Shown here one piece after another: positions 1 to 8,753 of a stretch of 64,000 nt of DNA. The position numbers and the translations under genes are program-made. The DNA comes from Aliidiomarina haloalkalitolerans (GTDB taxonomy: Bacteria > Pseudomonadota > Gammaproteobacteria > Enterobacterales > Alteromonadaceae): contig NZ_PIPI01000004.1 of assembly GCF_003987315.1 (NCBI RefSeq), positions 149,497 through 213,496 of the forward strand, in the 5' to 3' direction. Numbering within the stretch: the first letter of the stretch is position 1; each line of letters opens with the position of its first letter. The notes beneath the pieces are model-generated. The model was not told where the DNA came from, ran no database searches, and worked only from the letters and a program-made list of their open reading frames with translations.

Positions 1-1
1 A

Positions 2-481
2 TGGTCGGCCTTAACGTTGGCGATTTTAACGTTACCTGTGGTGATTGTTTCCACCGAAGAGGGTTTATCACGAATTCCGAGTACCGTGCGTGAAGGCTCG
101 TTAGCTCTTGGGGCAACGAAAGCCGAGACGATTTGGCGCATTATCCTGCCGATGGCGTCCCCTGCAATTATGACCGGCTTAATTCTTGCCGTGGCTCGTG
201 CCGCGGGTGAGGTTGCGCCGTTAATGTTGGTTGGCGTAGTGAAGTCGGCGCCGACATTGCCGGTGGACGGTAACTTCCCGTTCTTCCATTTAGATCGGAA
301 ATTCATGCATCTTGGTTTCCACATCTATGACGTTGGTTTCCAAAGTCCAAACGTGGAAGCGGCGCGGCCATTGGTGTACGCAACAAGTTTATTATTGATT
401 ACCGTGATTGTTGGTTTGAACTTAACCGCGATTGGTGTGCGCAATCGCTTGCGGGAAAAATTCCGATCGCTTGAGCACTAA
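2..481 (+). CDS. pstA: Phosphate ABC transporter permease PstA (3' part)
   Basis: Inner-membrane permease subunit of the high-affinity phosphate transporter PstSCAB. The gene is cut by the window edge: the reading frame is open from base 2, so only about the last 159 residues are present. The visible part carries the permease EAA-type cytoplasmic loop ([20 protein letters not shown]), which contacts the ATPase PstB, then a segment rich in membrane helices and a short basic tail. The stop is 35 nt before pstB and phoU follows, the usual pstSCAB-phoU order. In this family expression is normally driven from a PhoB-dependent promoter before pstS, outside this window. Identity is secure; the 5' end is unknown. 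Confidence 0.93.
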   Translation, partial: WSALTLAILTLPVVIVSTEEGLSRIPSTVREGSLALGATKAETIWRIILPMASPAIMTGLILAVARAAGEVAPLMLVGVVKSAPTLPVDGNFPFFHLDRKFMHLGFHIYDVGFQSPNVEAARPLVYATSLLLITVIVGLNLTAIGVRNRLREKFRSLEH

Positions 482-516
482 ATTGTGCGTTAGGCTTTCG
501 AAACAGTAGGAAGATT

Positions 517-1329
517 ATGATTACGTTAAATAAAGATCGCTCAGAAGCAGTCAATGTGGACAACTTAAGTCCAGACGAAATTGCATTAAGCGTGCGCAAT
601 TTGAATTTGTATTACGGCCAGGCGCAAGCCTTGTCGAATATCAATATGGATATTCCGAAAGGTAAGGTGACGGCATTTATCGGGCCATCAGGCTGTGGTA
701 AATCAACGTTGTTGCGCTGTATTAACCGCATGAACGACCTAGTCGAAACCTGTCGAATTGACGGTGAAATCAACTTGCACGGCCAGAATATTTACGACCG
801 CAAAGTTGACGTTGCTGCCTTGCGTCGTCAGGTGGGTATGGTGTTTCAACGGCCAAACCCGTTCCCGAAGTCGATTTACGAAAATGTGGTTTATGGTTTG
901 CGCTTGATGGGCGTAAATGACCGCCGGACACTCGACGAAGTGGTCGAACGCTCGCTAAAAGGTGCCGCACTGTGGAACGAAGTGAAAGATCGCTTAAAAG
1001 AGAGCGCTTTTAGTCTCTCGGGCGGTCAGCAACAACGTTTAGTCATTGCTCGCGCCATCGCCATTGAACCGGAAGTGTTGTTGTTGGACGAACCAACTTC
1101 AGCGCTCGATCCAATCTCAACGCTGACGATCGAAGAATTGATTACCGAGCTGAAGTCGAAGTACACCGTGGTGATTGTCACGCACAACATGCAACAAGCG
1201 GCGCGGGTGTCTGACCAAACTGCATTTTTGTACATGGGCAAACTAATTGAGTATGCCGACACCAACACGCTGTTTACCACGCCACGCGAGAAACAGACTG
1301 AAGATTATATTACCGGCCGTTATGGTTAA
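517..1329 (+). CDS. pstB: Phosphate ABC transporter ATP-binding protein PstB
   Basis: ATPase subunit that powers phosphate import through PstC/PstA at the cytoplasmic face of the inner membrane. All ABC ATPase motifs are visible: Walker [10 protein letters not shown] (residues 56-64), the Q-loop around 111 (QRPNPFPKS, typical of PstB), signature LSGGQQQR (167-174) and Walker [13 protein letters not shown] (187-198). The length of 270 residues is slightly longer than E. coli PstB because of an N-terminal extension of about 20 residues. It lies 35 nt after pstA and its stop overlaps the first possible phoU start, which points to one operon. Confidence 0.97.
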   Translation: MITLNKDRSEAVNVDNLSPDEIALSVRNLNLYYGQAQALSNINMDIPKGKVTAFIGPSGCGKSTLLRCINRMNDLVETCRIDGEINLHGQNIYDRKVDVAALRRQVGMVFQRPNPFPKSIYENVVYGLRLMGVNDRRTLDEVVERSLKGAALWNEVKDRLKESAFSLSGGQQQRLVIARAIAIEPEVLLLDEPTSALDPISTLTIEELITELKSKYTVVIVTHNMQQAARVSDQTAFLYMGKLIEYADTNTLFTTPREKQTEDYITGRYG

Positions 1330-1349
1330 TGGCAGCGGAGGCAAAAGCA

Positions 1350-2069
1350 ATGGACAAATTTAATGTAGGTAAACACATTTCTGGTAAGTTTAACGAAGAG
1401 CTCGAAGCGGTTCGTAACAAAGTTCTCGCTATGGGCGGCTTGGTTGAGAAACAGTTAGCCGACGCACTGTCTGCAATTGAAAACAGCGATGTTGAATTGG
1501 CTGAGCGGGTGTTAAGTAGCGACTACAAGATTAACCAGCTGGAGCTGGAAATTGACGAGCAGTGCACGCGGATCATCGCTAAACGTCAGCCAACAGCGAG
1601 TGACTTGCGTTTAGTCTTAGCGATTATCAAAACCATTTCTGACTTAGAGCGGATTGGTGACGAAGCTGAGCGTTTAGCTCATGTTGCGAAAGCGAGCTTC
1701 AACAAAGATCAAGAACACTTATTGGTGAGCTTAGAGAATCTCGGTCAGCAGGTGTTGATGATGCTGCGGGAAGTGCTCGACGCATTTGCGCGCATGGACG
1801 AAGAGGCGGCATTGCAGGTGCACCAAATGGACACCAATGCTGACCGTCAGTACGAAGCGTTAACCCGTCAATTAATGACGTACATGATGGAAGACTCGCG
1901 CAGTATTCCGAAAATTATGGACGTGATGTGGTCAGCGCGATCACTCGAACGAATCGGTGATCGCTGTCAGAATATCTCGGAGTACATTATTTACTTCGTG
2001 CGCGGTAAAGACGTTCGTCACATTAGCCGCGAAGCGATGGAAGATACCGTCCGCGGCGCTAAATCGTAA
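1350..2069 (+). CDS. phoU: Phosphate signalling protein PhoU
   Basis: Cytoplasmic regulator that links the Pst transporter to the PhoR/PhoB two-component system and keeps the Pho regulon off when phosphate is plentiful. The protein is helical with two PhoU repeats, each with a conserved acidic metal-binding patch (ERIGDEAER near residue 90 and ERIGDRCQN near residue 200). An in-frame ATG at 1329 overlaps the pstB stop, but I prefer the ATG at 1350: GGAGG at 1337-1341 sits 8 nt before it, and the protein then begins MDKFNVGKHISGKFN, matching the family start MDSLNLNKHISGQFN of E. coli PhoU. Last gene of the pst operon, convergent with serA. Confidence 0.96.
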   Translation: MDKFNVGKHISGKFNEELEAVRNKVLAMGGLVEKQLADALSAIENSDVELAERVLSSDYKINQLELEIDEQCTRIIAKRQPTASDLRLVLAIIKTISDLERIGDEAERLAHVAKASFNKDQEHLLVSLENLGQQVLMMLREVLDAFARMDEEAALQVHQMDTNADRQYEALTRQLMTYMMEDSRSIPKIMDVMWSARSLERIGDRCQNISEYIIYFVRGKDVRHISREAMEDTVRGAKS

Positions 2070-2087
2070 TCGGAGAAGTGCTTGCCG

Positions 2088-3320
2088 CTAGTGTAATACG
2101 CGGCAACGAATCGTCCCCGGAATTGCTTTAAGCTGCTCAAGTACTTCCGGGGCTTGGTCACTGTTTACGTCCATGACAACGTAGCCAAGCTCACTGTCGG
2201 TTTGCAAGAACTGACCGGAAATATTCACCCCCAAATCGGCAAAGACTTGGTTAATCCGATTCATCATTCCCGGCTGATTGCGGTGAATATGTAGCAGACG
2301 ACTGCAGCCATGATGCACAGGTAAGCTAACCTCTGGGAAGTTAACGGCGGACAAGGTTGAACCATTGTCTGAGTACTTAATCAATTTGTGCGCGACTTCC
2401 AAGCCGATATTCTCTTGTGCTTCTTGCGTGCTGCCGCCGACGTGAGGCGTCAAAATAACGTTGTCGAGGCCACGTAACGGCGACACAAACTCGTCGTTAT
2501 TACCTTTTGGTTCGACCGGGAACACGTCAATTGCGGCGCCGTTCAAATGACCATCGCGTAATGCTTTCGCTAAGGCGTCAATGTCGACCACCGTGCCGCG
2601 TGACGCATTAATAAGTAACGCACCTTGTTGCATCAACTCAAGTTCGCTGGCGGTAATTAGATTCCGAGTTTGTTCGGTTTCTGGCACATGCAGTGAGACC
2701 ACGTGTGCGCTTTGTAGTAACGCAGGAAGTGACGGCATGGGCAGCGCGTTACCCAGAGAGAGCTTGTTTTCGATGTCATAAAACACCACGCGCATACCGA
2801 GTTGTTCGGCAAGTACGCCAAGCTGCGAGCCAATATGGCCGTAACCAATAATACCGAGCGTTTTACCGCGAGCTTCGTGCGAGCCTGAGGCGGATTTTAA
2901 CCAACCGCCGCGATGGCAGGCTGCGTTCTTTTCAGGAATTTTGCGCAGTAACATGATCATTTCGGCCAGCACCAATTCAGCCACACTGCGGGTGTTTGAA
3001 AACGGTGCGTTAAACACCGGAATACCAAACTCACGCGCTGCTTGGGTATCGACTTGGTTGGTACCAATGCAGAAACAGCCAATCGCGTTGAGGCGCTCGG
3101 CACGTTCGAGAACTTTGCGGGTGAGCTGACTGCGCGAACGAATGCCAATAAAGTGATAGTCACCGATTTTGGCCGCCAATTCGTCTTCGTTCATGGCGGT
3201 GCTGTGTTGTTCAATTTCATGGTAGCCATGCTCTTGAAAACACTGAACCGCACTCGGGTGAACCCCTTCTAGCAGCAAAACTTTAATTTTATCTTTGGCG
3301 AGTGAAAAACCTTGCTGCAT
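2088..3320 (-). CDS. serA: D-3-phosphoglycerate dehydrogenase SerA
   Basis: First enzyme of serine synthesis: oxidises 3-phosphoglycerate to 3-phosphohydroxypyruvate with NAD+. The 410 residues equal the E. coli length. Visible are the GYGHIG dinucleotide-binding loop (159-164), catalytic Arg241 in NASRGTVVD, Glu270, His293 in TPHVGGSTQE, and a C-terminal ACT domain (about 335-410) that binds serine for feedback inhibition. It starts 17 nt after the rpiA stop on the same strand, so the two are probably co-transcribed. A 7-bp hairpin (2082-2106) spans its stop codon but has no T-tract. Confidence 0.97.
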   Translation of the reverse strand: MQQGFSLAKDKIKVLLLEGVHPSAVQCFQEHGYHEIEQHSTAMNEDELAAKIGDYHFIGIRSRSQLTRKVLERAERLNAIGCFCIGTNQVDTQAAREFGIPVFNAPFSNTRSVAELVLAEMIMLLRKIPEKNAACHRGGWLKSASGSHEARGKTLGIIGYGHIGSQLGVLAEQLGMRVVFYDIENKLSLGNALPMPSLPALLQSAHVVSLHVPETEQTRNLITASELELMQQGALLINASRGTVVDIDALAKALRDGHLNGAAIDVFPVEPKGNNDEFVSPLRGLDNVILTPHVGGSTQEAQENIGLEVAHKLIKYSDNGSTLSAVNFPEVSLPVHHGCSRLLHIHRNQPGMMNRINQVFADLGVNISGQFLQTDSELGYVVMDVNSDQAPEVLEQLKAIPGTIRCRVLH

Positions 3321-3337
3321 TTGGGACTCCTAATAGC

Positions 3338-4012
3338 TTATTTGCGACGTTCGAGCGTAAAAACTTGGCTGCCGTCACTTAACAGCGCAATGTCAGCGGG
3401 ACGAGCCGCAAACAAGCCATTGGTAACGACCCCTGTAATTTGATTGAGTTTGCTCTCAAGTTCTACAGGCTTTTCGATATGTAGACTATAAACGTCGAGA
3501 ATAACGTTGCCATTATCGGTCACAACACCTTCGCGATAGGCAGGGTCGCCGCCTAGTTTGACAATTTCACGGGCAACATATGAGCGCGCCATCGGAATTA
3601 CTTCGACCGGCAACGGAAACTGACCTAACACGTCGACTTGTTTACTGACATCGGCGATACAAATTACTTTGTTGGCTACTGCGGCAACGATTTTCTCGCG
3701 TGTTAGCGCGGCACCGCCACCTTTGATCATTTCTAATTGGCCGTTAATTTCATCAGCACCATCAACATAGATAGCTAAGTCGGCAACACCGTTAAGGTCG
3801 TATACCGGAATCCCATGCTGCTTTAGCCGTTCCGTGGAGGCTTCCGAACTGCTCACGGCACCGGCAATTTGATGTTTGATGGTCGCAAGAGCGTCAATAA
3901 AGTAATTCACGGTAGAGCCGGTACCAACGCCAACAATAGTGTCGGCTTCAACGTATGGTAGGGCAGCTTCAGCGGCTAGTTTTTTGGCGCGATCTTGGTC
4001 AAATTTTGTCAT
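3338..4012 (-). CDS. rpiA: Ribose-5-phosphate isomerase A
   Basis: Interconverts ribose 5-phosphate and ribulose 5-phosphate in the pentose phosphate pathway. Family motifs, counted from the ATG at 4012: GVGTGST (28-34), DGADE (84-88, catalytic Asp and Glu) and [11 protein letters not shown] (97-107). The frame is open back to a TTG at 4054 and has another ATG at 4024. I chose 4012 because [18 protein letters not shown] lines up with the family N-terminus and gives 224 residues, close to the usual 219. None of the candidate starts has a strong Shine-Dalgarno. Upstream gene of a probable rpiA-serA unit. Confidence 0.95.
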   Translation of the reverse strand: MTKFDQDRAKKLAAEAALPYVEADTIVGVGTGSTVNYFIDALATIKHQIAGAVSSSEASTERLKQHGIPVYDLNGVADLAIYVDGADEINGQLEMIKGGGAALTREKIVAAVANKVICIADVSKQVDVLGQFPLPVEVIPMARSYVAREIVKLGGDPAYREGVVTDNGNVILDVYSLHIEKPVELESKLNQITGVVTNGLFAARPADIALLSDGSQVFTLERRK

Positions 4013-4174
4013 GTTAGTAACCATAGGTTGTGAGCAGCTTGTAGTCGCACTCAATTGTGGGCAAAAACAAAAGGCAACTAAAAGGCAACTAATGGTGCAG
4101 CGGAGTAACTTAAGATGGGTTCATAGTATACTCAGTTTGTTTTAACCTGTCAGTTGCTAATCGGGCAAACGTTC

Positions 4175-4226
4175 TGTGCTTTTAAATTGTGCTTTTAAGT
4201 TGTGCTTTTAAAACATGCTTCTAAAA
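4175..4226. repeat. Four 13-bp tandem repeats at the fau 3' end
   Basis: Three near-identical copies of TGTGCTTTTAARN start at 4175, 4188 and 4201, followed by a degenerate fourth copy (CATGCTTCTAAAA) at 4214. The last copy covers the fau stop codon (4221-4223). The period is exactly 13 bp. No function is evident; it lies between the rpiA 5' side and the fau 3' end. Confidence 0.8.
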
Positions 4227-4838
4227 CGACAAGGTTTTGCTCGGGGTGATAATTGTTGGCAAGGGCACGTCCCAAGCGGCATGAGGCAACGTATCGACAA
4301 ATTGACAGTCATGAGCAACACCCGCGACGCTTAAATTTGGATAGCGCCCTTGCGCCCAACCACTGAGAGTGCGGTCGTAAAAACCGCCACCCATGCCAAG
4401 GCGATTCCCAGCAGCATCAAAACCAACCAATGGCGTTAGAATTAAATCGAGTTGGCTTAACGGCATGACTTCATCGCAACGCAAAACGGGCTCTGGAATT
4501 CCAAAGCGGTTTTCATGCATGAGCGAGTTTGCGTGGTAGGCAAGAAATAATAAATGCCCCGCACAAACCGGATGCAAAATAGGTGCGGCGGTTTGCCGCT
4601 GCTGTTGCCATAGGGCGTTCACCAGTGGCACGAGATTAATTTCGCCATCGTTGGCAAAAAATAGGGCAATCCGTTGGTGCGAATTGGCGGTAATGTAGTC
4701 GAGTAGTCGCTCGCTCACCTGTTCGCTGGCACGCTTTTGTTCTTGTTGACTGAGCGCTTGGCGACGCAAACGCAGCTGTTGGCGAAAGGCTTGTCTTGTG
4801 GCCTGTTCGGCATTTACATTTGATGCGGGATCGGGCAC
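4221..4838 (-). CDS. fau: 5-formyltetrahydrofolate cyclo-ligase
   Basis: ATP-dependent enzyme converting 5-formyltetrahydrofolate to 5,10-methenyltetrahydrofolate (YgfA/Fau, MTHFS family). The glycine-rich signature GMGGGFYDR and the C-terminal VPLPTIITPSK stretch are diagnostic. The frame opens at a GTG at 4871 with no spaced ribosome site; the GTG at 4838 has AAGGAG (rc of 4845-4850) 6 nt upstream, so I prefer it, giving 205 residues. In E. coli the order is zapA-ssrS-ygfA. Here zapA and 6S RNA lie on the same strand about 2.5 kb upstream, but two plus-strand genes have come between them. Confidence 0.93.
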   Translation of the reverse strand: MPDPASNVNAEQATRQAFRQQLRLRRQALSQQEQKRASEQVSERLLDYITANSHQRIALFFANDGEINLVPLVNALWQQQRQTAAPILHPVCAGHLLFLAYHANSLMHENRFGIPEPVLRCDEVMPLSQLDLILTPLVGFDAAGNRLGMGGGFYDRTLSGWAQGRYPNLSVAGVAHDCQFVDTLPHAAWDVPLPTIITPSKTLSF

Positions 4839-5018
4839 CTCATGCTCCTTGACGATTGACTTCAATTGCACCTCTACTGGCGCAATTTAACGACTGTTTT
4901 CGACAGTTAACCACAGAATCGCTGCAGAAGTTTTGACACTTACCACCGACCTTGCCACACTAAGCGACAGATTAACTGATTGCCTGATAATTAAACTATA
5001 ACATAGGCTTGTCGCTTC

Positions 5019-6671
5019 ATGACTAGACATTCTGCTTCCGTGTGTACCTTGCAACCATCGAAATTCCGCCGCCACTTGCTGCTAGCGGTTACGACTTTGG
5101 CTCTGCTTGCTTTTGCTCCTTCTCAGCTGATCAACACCAGTTATGCAACTGACGTTCCTACTCACCTTACTGGCCTTGACGCCCGTGAAGGACCGTTTCA
5201 GCGTTTGATTTTACGTGGTGGAATTCTTGTTAACGGCGAAGGTGCGCCACCTGTTGGTCCGGTTGATATTGTGATTGTTGGTGACCGGATTGAGCGTGTT
5301 GCCGTGGTCGGTTATCCCGACGTACCGATTTTGTCGCGCGGGCGTCCGGTCGCAGAACCGGGAGATCGTGAAATCGACATCAGTGGCCATTATGTGCTGC
5401 CCGGCTTTATTGACATGCACGGTCACATTGGTGGCTCGGCGCCGAATATTCCGCCCGAATATGTGTATCAACTTTGGCTTGCGCACGGCATTACCACAGT
5501 GCGGGAGCCGGGCAGTTTTCGTGGCCTAGAGTGGACTGTTAACCAAGCGCAACAGGCAGCTGAAAATGCAATTGCCTCTCCTCGGATTATTCCCTATGCC
5601 GGCTTCGGCATTGGCAGTGCAGAGCCTATTATCACTGGCGAACAAGCCCGAGCTTGGATTCAAAGTGCGCACGACCGCGGTGCTCAAGGCGTTAAATTCT
5701 TTGGCGCACCACCTCGTGTGATTCGTGCTGCAATCGAAGAAGCCAACGAGCTTGGGATGGGCACCATGATGCACCATGCGCAGCTGAACGTTGTCCGCAC
5801 CAATGTGCTCGACTCGGCAGAAATGGGACTCACGACCATGGAACATTGGTATGGTTTGCCCGAAGCGCTGTTCACCGACCAAGTTATTCAAAACTATTCG
5901 CCGGACTATAACTATCAAAACGAACAAGATCGTTTCGGCGAAGCAGGGCGCTTATGGGCGCAAGCTGCAAAGCCAGGCAGTGACCGTTGGAACCTAGTAC
6001 GTGACCGTCTGATTGAGCTCGACTTTACGATTAACCCGACCCTGACTATTTACGAGGCAAGTCGCGATGCAGCAGCCCAGCGCAATGCGGAGTGGCATGC
6101 GGACTATACCTTGCCGACGTTAACTCGGTTCTTTAAACCCAGCCGCTATGCACATGGGTCGTATTGGTTCGACTGGACAACTGAACATGAAGTGGCTTGG
6201 CGTGAGAACTATCGCTTGTGGATGACGTTCTTAAACGATTATAAAAACCATGGCGGCCGGGTCACAACGGGCTCAGACGCAGGGTATATTTACAAAATCT
6301 ATGGCTTTGGTTTTATTCAAGAGCTGGAACTTTTCCGTGAAGCAGGGTTCAACCCCTTAGAAGTGTTGCGCGCTGCAACCTTGTCGGGTGCCGAAGCGTT
6401 AGGTTTAGAGGAAGAGATTGGCAGCGTCATTGCGGGCAAAAAAGCTGACTTGCTCATCGTCAAAGAAAACCCGCTGAGAAACTGGAAAGTGCTATACGGA
6501 ACAGGGCATTATCAATTAAACGAAGACAATGAGCCAATGCGTACCAAAGGGGTGTTATATACCATGCGCGATGGCATTCTTTATGACGCTCAACAGTTGT
6601 TGGCTAACGTTCGAGAGATTGTCGAGTATACCAAACAACAAGAAGCCGCAGCGGCAGCAACCGCAGAGTAG
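5019..6671 (+). CDS. Exported metal-dependent amidohydrolase
   Basis: Member of the amidohydrolase superfamily, closest in style to imidazolonepropionase-like or peptidase (Xaa-Pro dipeptidase-like) enzymes. An N-terminal segment with basic residues then a hydrophobic run (about 17-35) ending near SYA-TD looks like a signal peptide, so it should act in the periplasm. The metal site is readable: HGH at 134-136, a Lys at 226 in GVKFFG (probable carboxylated bridging lysine), His252/253, His276 in MEHWYG and Asp420 in TTGSDAG. C-terminal SVIAGKKADLLIV returns to the small beta domain. Substrate unknown. A lipoprotein gene follows by 20 nt. ATG at 5019 is the first Met and has only a weak ribosome site. 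Confidence 0.88.
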   Translation: MTRHSASVCTLQPSKFRRHLLLAVTTLALLAFAPSQLINTSYATDVPTHLTGLDAREGPFQRLILRGGILVNGEGAPPVGPVDIVIVGDRIERVAVVGYPDVPILSRGRPVAEPGDREIDISGHYVLPGFIDMHGHIGGSAPNIPPEYVYQLWLAHGITTVREPGSFRGLEWTVNQAQQAAENAIASPRIIPYAGFGIGSAEPIITGEQARAWIQSAHDRGAQGVKFFGAPPRVIRAAIEEANELGMGTMMHHAQLNVVRTNVLDSAEMGLTTMEHWYGLPEALFTDQVIQNYSPDYNYQNEQDRFGEAGRLWAQAAKPGSDRWNLVRDRLIELDFTINPTLTIYEASRDAAAQRNAEWHADYTLPTLTRFFKPSRYAHGSYWFDWTTEHEVAWRENYRLWMTFLNDYKNHGGRVTTGSDAGYIYKIYGFGFIQELELFREAGFNPLEVLRAATLSGAEALGLEEEIGSVIAGKKADLLIVKENPLRNWKVLYGTGHYQLNEDNEPMRTKGVLYTMRDGILYDAQQLLANVREIVEYTKQQEAAAAATAE

Positions 6672-6691
6672 CAGGCCAAACAGGAATTGAC

Positions 6692-7156
6692 ATGAAGCAA
6701 TCTAAATTTTTTCGGGTAGTCGCAGCAAGCATAGTGGTGCTGTTCGGATTAACTGCCTGTCAGCCAATGTATTCGCCTGAGCTGAAAGGCGAATGGCGAA
6801 TTACAGGCTTTCACACGAGCACTAACGCTGAGTTGACTGACGAAGAAGCATTGAGTTGGTTGGGGTACAGCGCGCATTTTGGTGAGCGACGTATTCAGTT
6901 CTCGCGTTACGACTGCCACGACCCGAAGATTACGACCGACTGGCAGCAACTCAATGTTGTCACCGATCGCTTAGGCGTTGCTCCAGACTTGTTTGGCATG
7001 CGCGGGGAAACACCGGTACAGCTATTATTTATTGATTGTCACGGCGAGCCTTGGTTTACACCGGGCGCAGAACTGATTCGTTTAGACGACGAACGCCTGA
7101 TTATGGCGTGGAAAGGTGTGATTTTCGAATTCAGACAGCAGCGTTCGGCCCGTTAA
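6692..7156 (+). CDS. Small lipoprotein of unknown function
   Basis: I do not recognise the family. The 154-residue product begins with a short basic segment, a hydrophobic stretch and a lipobox LTAC (Cys23), so it should be lipidated and held in the envelope. The mature part has features of a small beta-barrel (KGEWRITGFHTSTN near the start, WKGVIFEFRQQ near the end) and two further Cys (in YDCHD and IDCHG) that could pair. It starts 20 nt after the amidohydrolase stop and is probably co-transcribed with it; a role with that enzyme is a guess. Confidence 0.75.
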   Translation: MKQSKFFRVVAASIVVLFGLTACQPMYSPELKGEWRITGFHTSTNAELTDEEALSWLGYSAHFGERRIQFSRYDCHDPKITTDWQQLNVVTDRLGVAPDLFGMRGETPVQLLFIDCHGEPWFTPGAELIRLDDERLIMAWKGVIFEFRQQRSAR

Positions 7157-7181
7157 CTAGGCGCCACAAGCGTTGGCGAGC

Positions 7182-7304
7182 TTATTCGCTCACGCTTTCT
7201 ACTGGATCTTCGGTGGAAGGGGCTGGAGAGCTGCTGCAGGTATTCATAATTAAAACCGCGGCAATGACGATAATAATCGCAGCAACAATTTCTAATTTTC
7301 GCAT
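7182..7304 (-). CDS. 40-residue membrane peptide downstream of 6S RNA
   Basis: Short ORF (40 codons plus TAA). It starts MRKLEIVAAIIIVIAAVL, one strongly hydrophobic helix with basic residues on the N-terminal side, followed by MNTCSSSPAPSTEDPVESVSE, a short acidic Ser/Pro-rich tail. GGAG lies 7 nt before the ATG (good spacing). The Cys at 23 sits in NTC, which is not a proper lipobox, so a single-pass membrane protein is more likely than a lipoprotein. It begins about 43 nt beyond the 3' end of the 6S RNA on the same strand, where fau sits in E. coli. The coding call rests on the ribosome site and the amphipathic layout only. Confidence 0.5.
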   Translation of the reverse strand: MRKLEIVAAIIIVIAAVLIMNTCSSSPAPSTEDPVESVSE

Positions 7305-7346
7305 TCATCAGCTCCGAGTTCGTACTTACATGTTCGTACTTAATGG

Positions 7347-7530
7347 GTGTTCTCCAGAGTGCCGCTGCGTCGTGTTAGCCCTTGAACCCTTTGGCTCAAG
7401 GCGGGTGCTGAAACATGTACCGCAGGCTTCCCGCTGCTCGGCGGGCTTGCACACTGGTACACGAGCAGGACCCTGTACTGACGATATCGGCTCAGGGACA
7501 TTCACGTGCTGGCAAACACCCCAGAGAACG
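7347..7530 (-). ncRNA. ssrS: 6S RNA
   Basis: Small RNA that mimics an open promoter and sequesters the sigma70 holoenzyme in stationary phase. Read on the minus strand, it has the 6S landmarks: a 5' arm GTTCTCTGG that pairs with a 3' arm CTGGAGAAC, the conserved CCCTGAGCCGATAT segment, and TTGAGCCAAAGGGTTCAAG near the 3' side, all close to E. coli 6S RNA. The length of about 184 nt matches. It lies 13 nt downstream of zapA, the conserved gammaproteobacterial arrangement. Ends are set from the terminal stem and may be off by a few bases. Confidence 0.93.
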
Positions 7531-7535
7531 CTGTA

Positions 7536-7541
7536 AGTATA
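7536..7541 (-). promoter_or_regulatory. -10 element of the 6S RNA promoter
   Basis: TATACT on the minus strand (rc of 7536-7541) ends about 6 nt before the predicted 5' end of 6S RNA. No good -35 is seen at the right distance (TCCAGA inside the zapA 3' end), so transcription may also read in from zapA. Confidence 0.5.
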
Positions 7542-7543
7542 AC

Positions 7544-7894
7544 TTATTCTGAATCAGATCTGGAGTGGTGACTGGTCGATTTTACATCGGTTAACGCTGA
7601 CTTTGGCGCACCAATTGCTTTTTCGATAGTCGCTTGCAGGAGACTGATTTTGTCTTCGAGTGCTGTAATTTTCTTAGCTTCCGTGGCGCGCTCTTGAATC
7701 CATTCATGGCATAAGTTTAATGCCGCCATGATGGCGATCTGCTCGAGGTTGGTTAATTTCGTCGTTTCCCGAGTTTCTTTCATGCGCTGATCAAGCTGCT
7801 CCGCCGCTTCGCGCAATGCAGACTCTTGCCCCGAAGGACACATGACTCGATAGCTACGCTCGAGAACTTTAATATCAACTACATTACCACTCAT
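7544..7894 (-). CDS. zapA: Cell division protein ZapA
   Basis: Small cytoplasmic protein that bundles FtsZ filaments and stabilises the Z-ring. The 116 residues are near the family length. The N-terminal ZapA domain reads VVDIKVLERSYRVMCPSGQE, and the C-terminal part (about residues 65-102) is a heptad coiled coil (ITALEDKISLLQATIEKAIG) for tetramerisation. The gene diverges from ygfB and is followed directly by the 6S RNA gene, the standard neighbourhood. Confidence 0.95.
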   Translation of the reverse strand: MSGNVVDIKVLERSYRVMCPSGQESALREAAEQLDQRMKETRETTKLTNLEQIAIMAALNLCHEWIQERATEAKKITALEDKISLLQATIEKAIGAPKSALTDVKSTSHHSRSDSE

Positions 7895-8176
7895 GGCTGT
7901 TTCCCTCAGTTTTTTCAGACGACCAACCCGGATGCATAGGACATCTTGCCTGCAGGATACCGAGGCGTTTGAAAACTTGCAATCACCTTAACGGCTTTCT
8001 AATCTACTTGATGGTTTTTTAACTGCTTATCAGTGCAGCATAGCGGGTAACCTATTAGGCTGCAGATTTGTTGCGCAAATTCATCGATTTTCCAGTGGAT
8101 TTCTGGCTGCAGCGTGCGTGTAGTGGTAGCATGATGGATAAATCGCAACATTGATAAGTGCAAGGTAAGTGCAATC

Positions 8177-8749
8177 ATGACGAAAACACCGAGTAAATGG
8201 TTTGAACAACTGAACCGTCAGCTGCAAGAACATGAAATTATTGTGAGTGCAGCGGAAGTCCATGGCATGCTCACGGGACTTGTTGCCAGTTGCAAGCCGT
8301 CTGAGCAACGTGAGTGGTTGGTTGTGCTCGCCGACTTGATTAATGAAGGGCATAAGTTTGCCGACAAACTGATTGCCAGCCTTGATCAACTTCACGAATT
8401 TACCCTGGAAGGATTGCGTTGCCCTGACCTGAGCTTTCAAATGGTCTTGCCAAGTGACGATGAACCGCTAGCTGATCGCCTTGCGAGCTTAACTGAGTGG
8501 GCGCAGTGCTTTTTGGTTGGGTTTGGGATTCATCAGCAGAATCTCGCCAAAGCTTCGCCTGACCTGCAAGAAGCGATTCAAGATATGGCAGAGATCTCGC
8601 GGTTGTCCGCAGACGTAGTGGCTAATGACGAAGACGAGCGCGCGTTTTATGAAGTGAGTGAGTACGTGCGTATTACTGCCATTATGTGCTTTAACGAACT
8701 GAGCGAACATCCAATCGCGAAAGTGCCAGAAAACTCAACGCTGCATTAA
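8177..8749 (+). CDS. ygfB: YgfB/UPF0149 family protein
   Basis: Cytoplasmic all-helical protein of the UPF0149 (YecA/YgfB) family; biochemical role not firmly known (a Pseudomonas homologue affects ampDh3 expression). The 190 residues cover the whole family; recognisable are the early segment AAEVHGMLTGLVASC, the central DEPLADRLASLTEWAQCFLVGFG and the late DEDERAFYEVSEYVRITAIM. First gene of the ygfB-pepP-ubiH-ubiI run, only 4 nt before pepP, diverging from zapA across a 282-nt gap. Confidence 0.93.
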   Translation: MTKTPSKWFEQLNRQLQEHEIIVSAAEVHGMLTGLVASCKPSEQREWLVVLADLINEGHKFADKLIASLDQLHEFTLEGLRCPDLSFQMVLPSDDEPLADRLASLTEWAQCFLVGFGIHQQNLAKASPDLQEAIQDMAEISRLSADVVANDEDERAFYEVSEYVRITAIMCFNELSEHPIAKVPENSTLH

Positions 8750-8753
8750 TATC

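Noticed and set aside
2082..2106. Hairpin between phoU and serA as a terminator
   Set aside because: Good 7-bp stem (TTGCCGC/GCGGCAA) but no T-tract on either strand, and it overlaps the serA stop. Left unassigned.
7036..7536. A 166-codon plus-strand open frame across 6S RNA
   Set aside because: It overlaps the end of the lipoprotein gene and lies antisense to the 6S RNA and the 40-residue ORF; the translation is Cys/Arg/Ser-rich and looks random.
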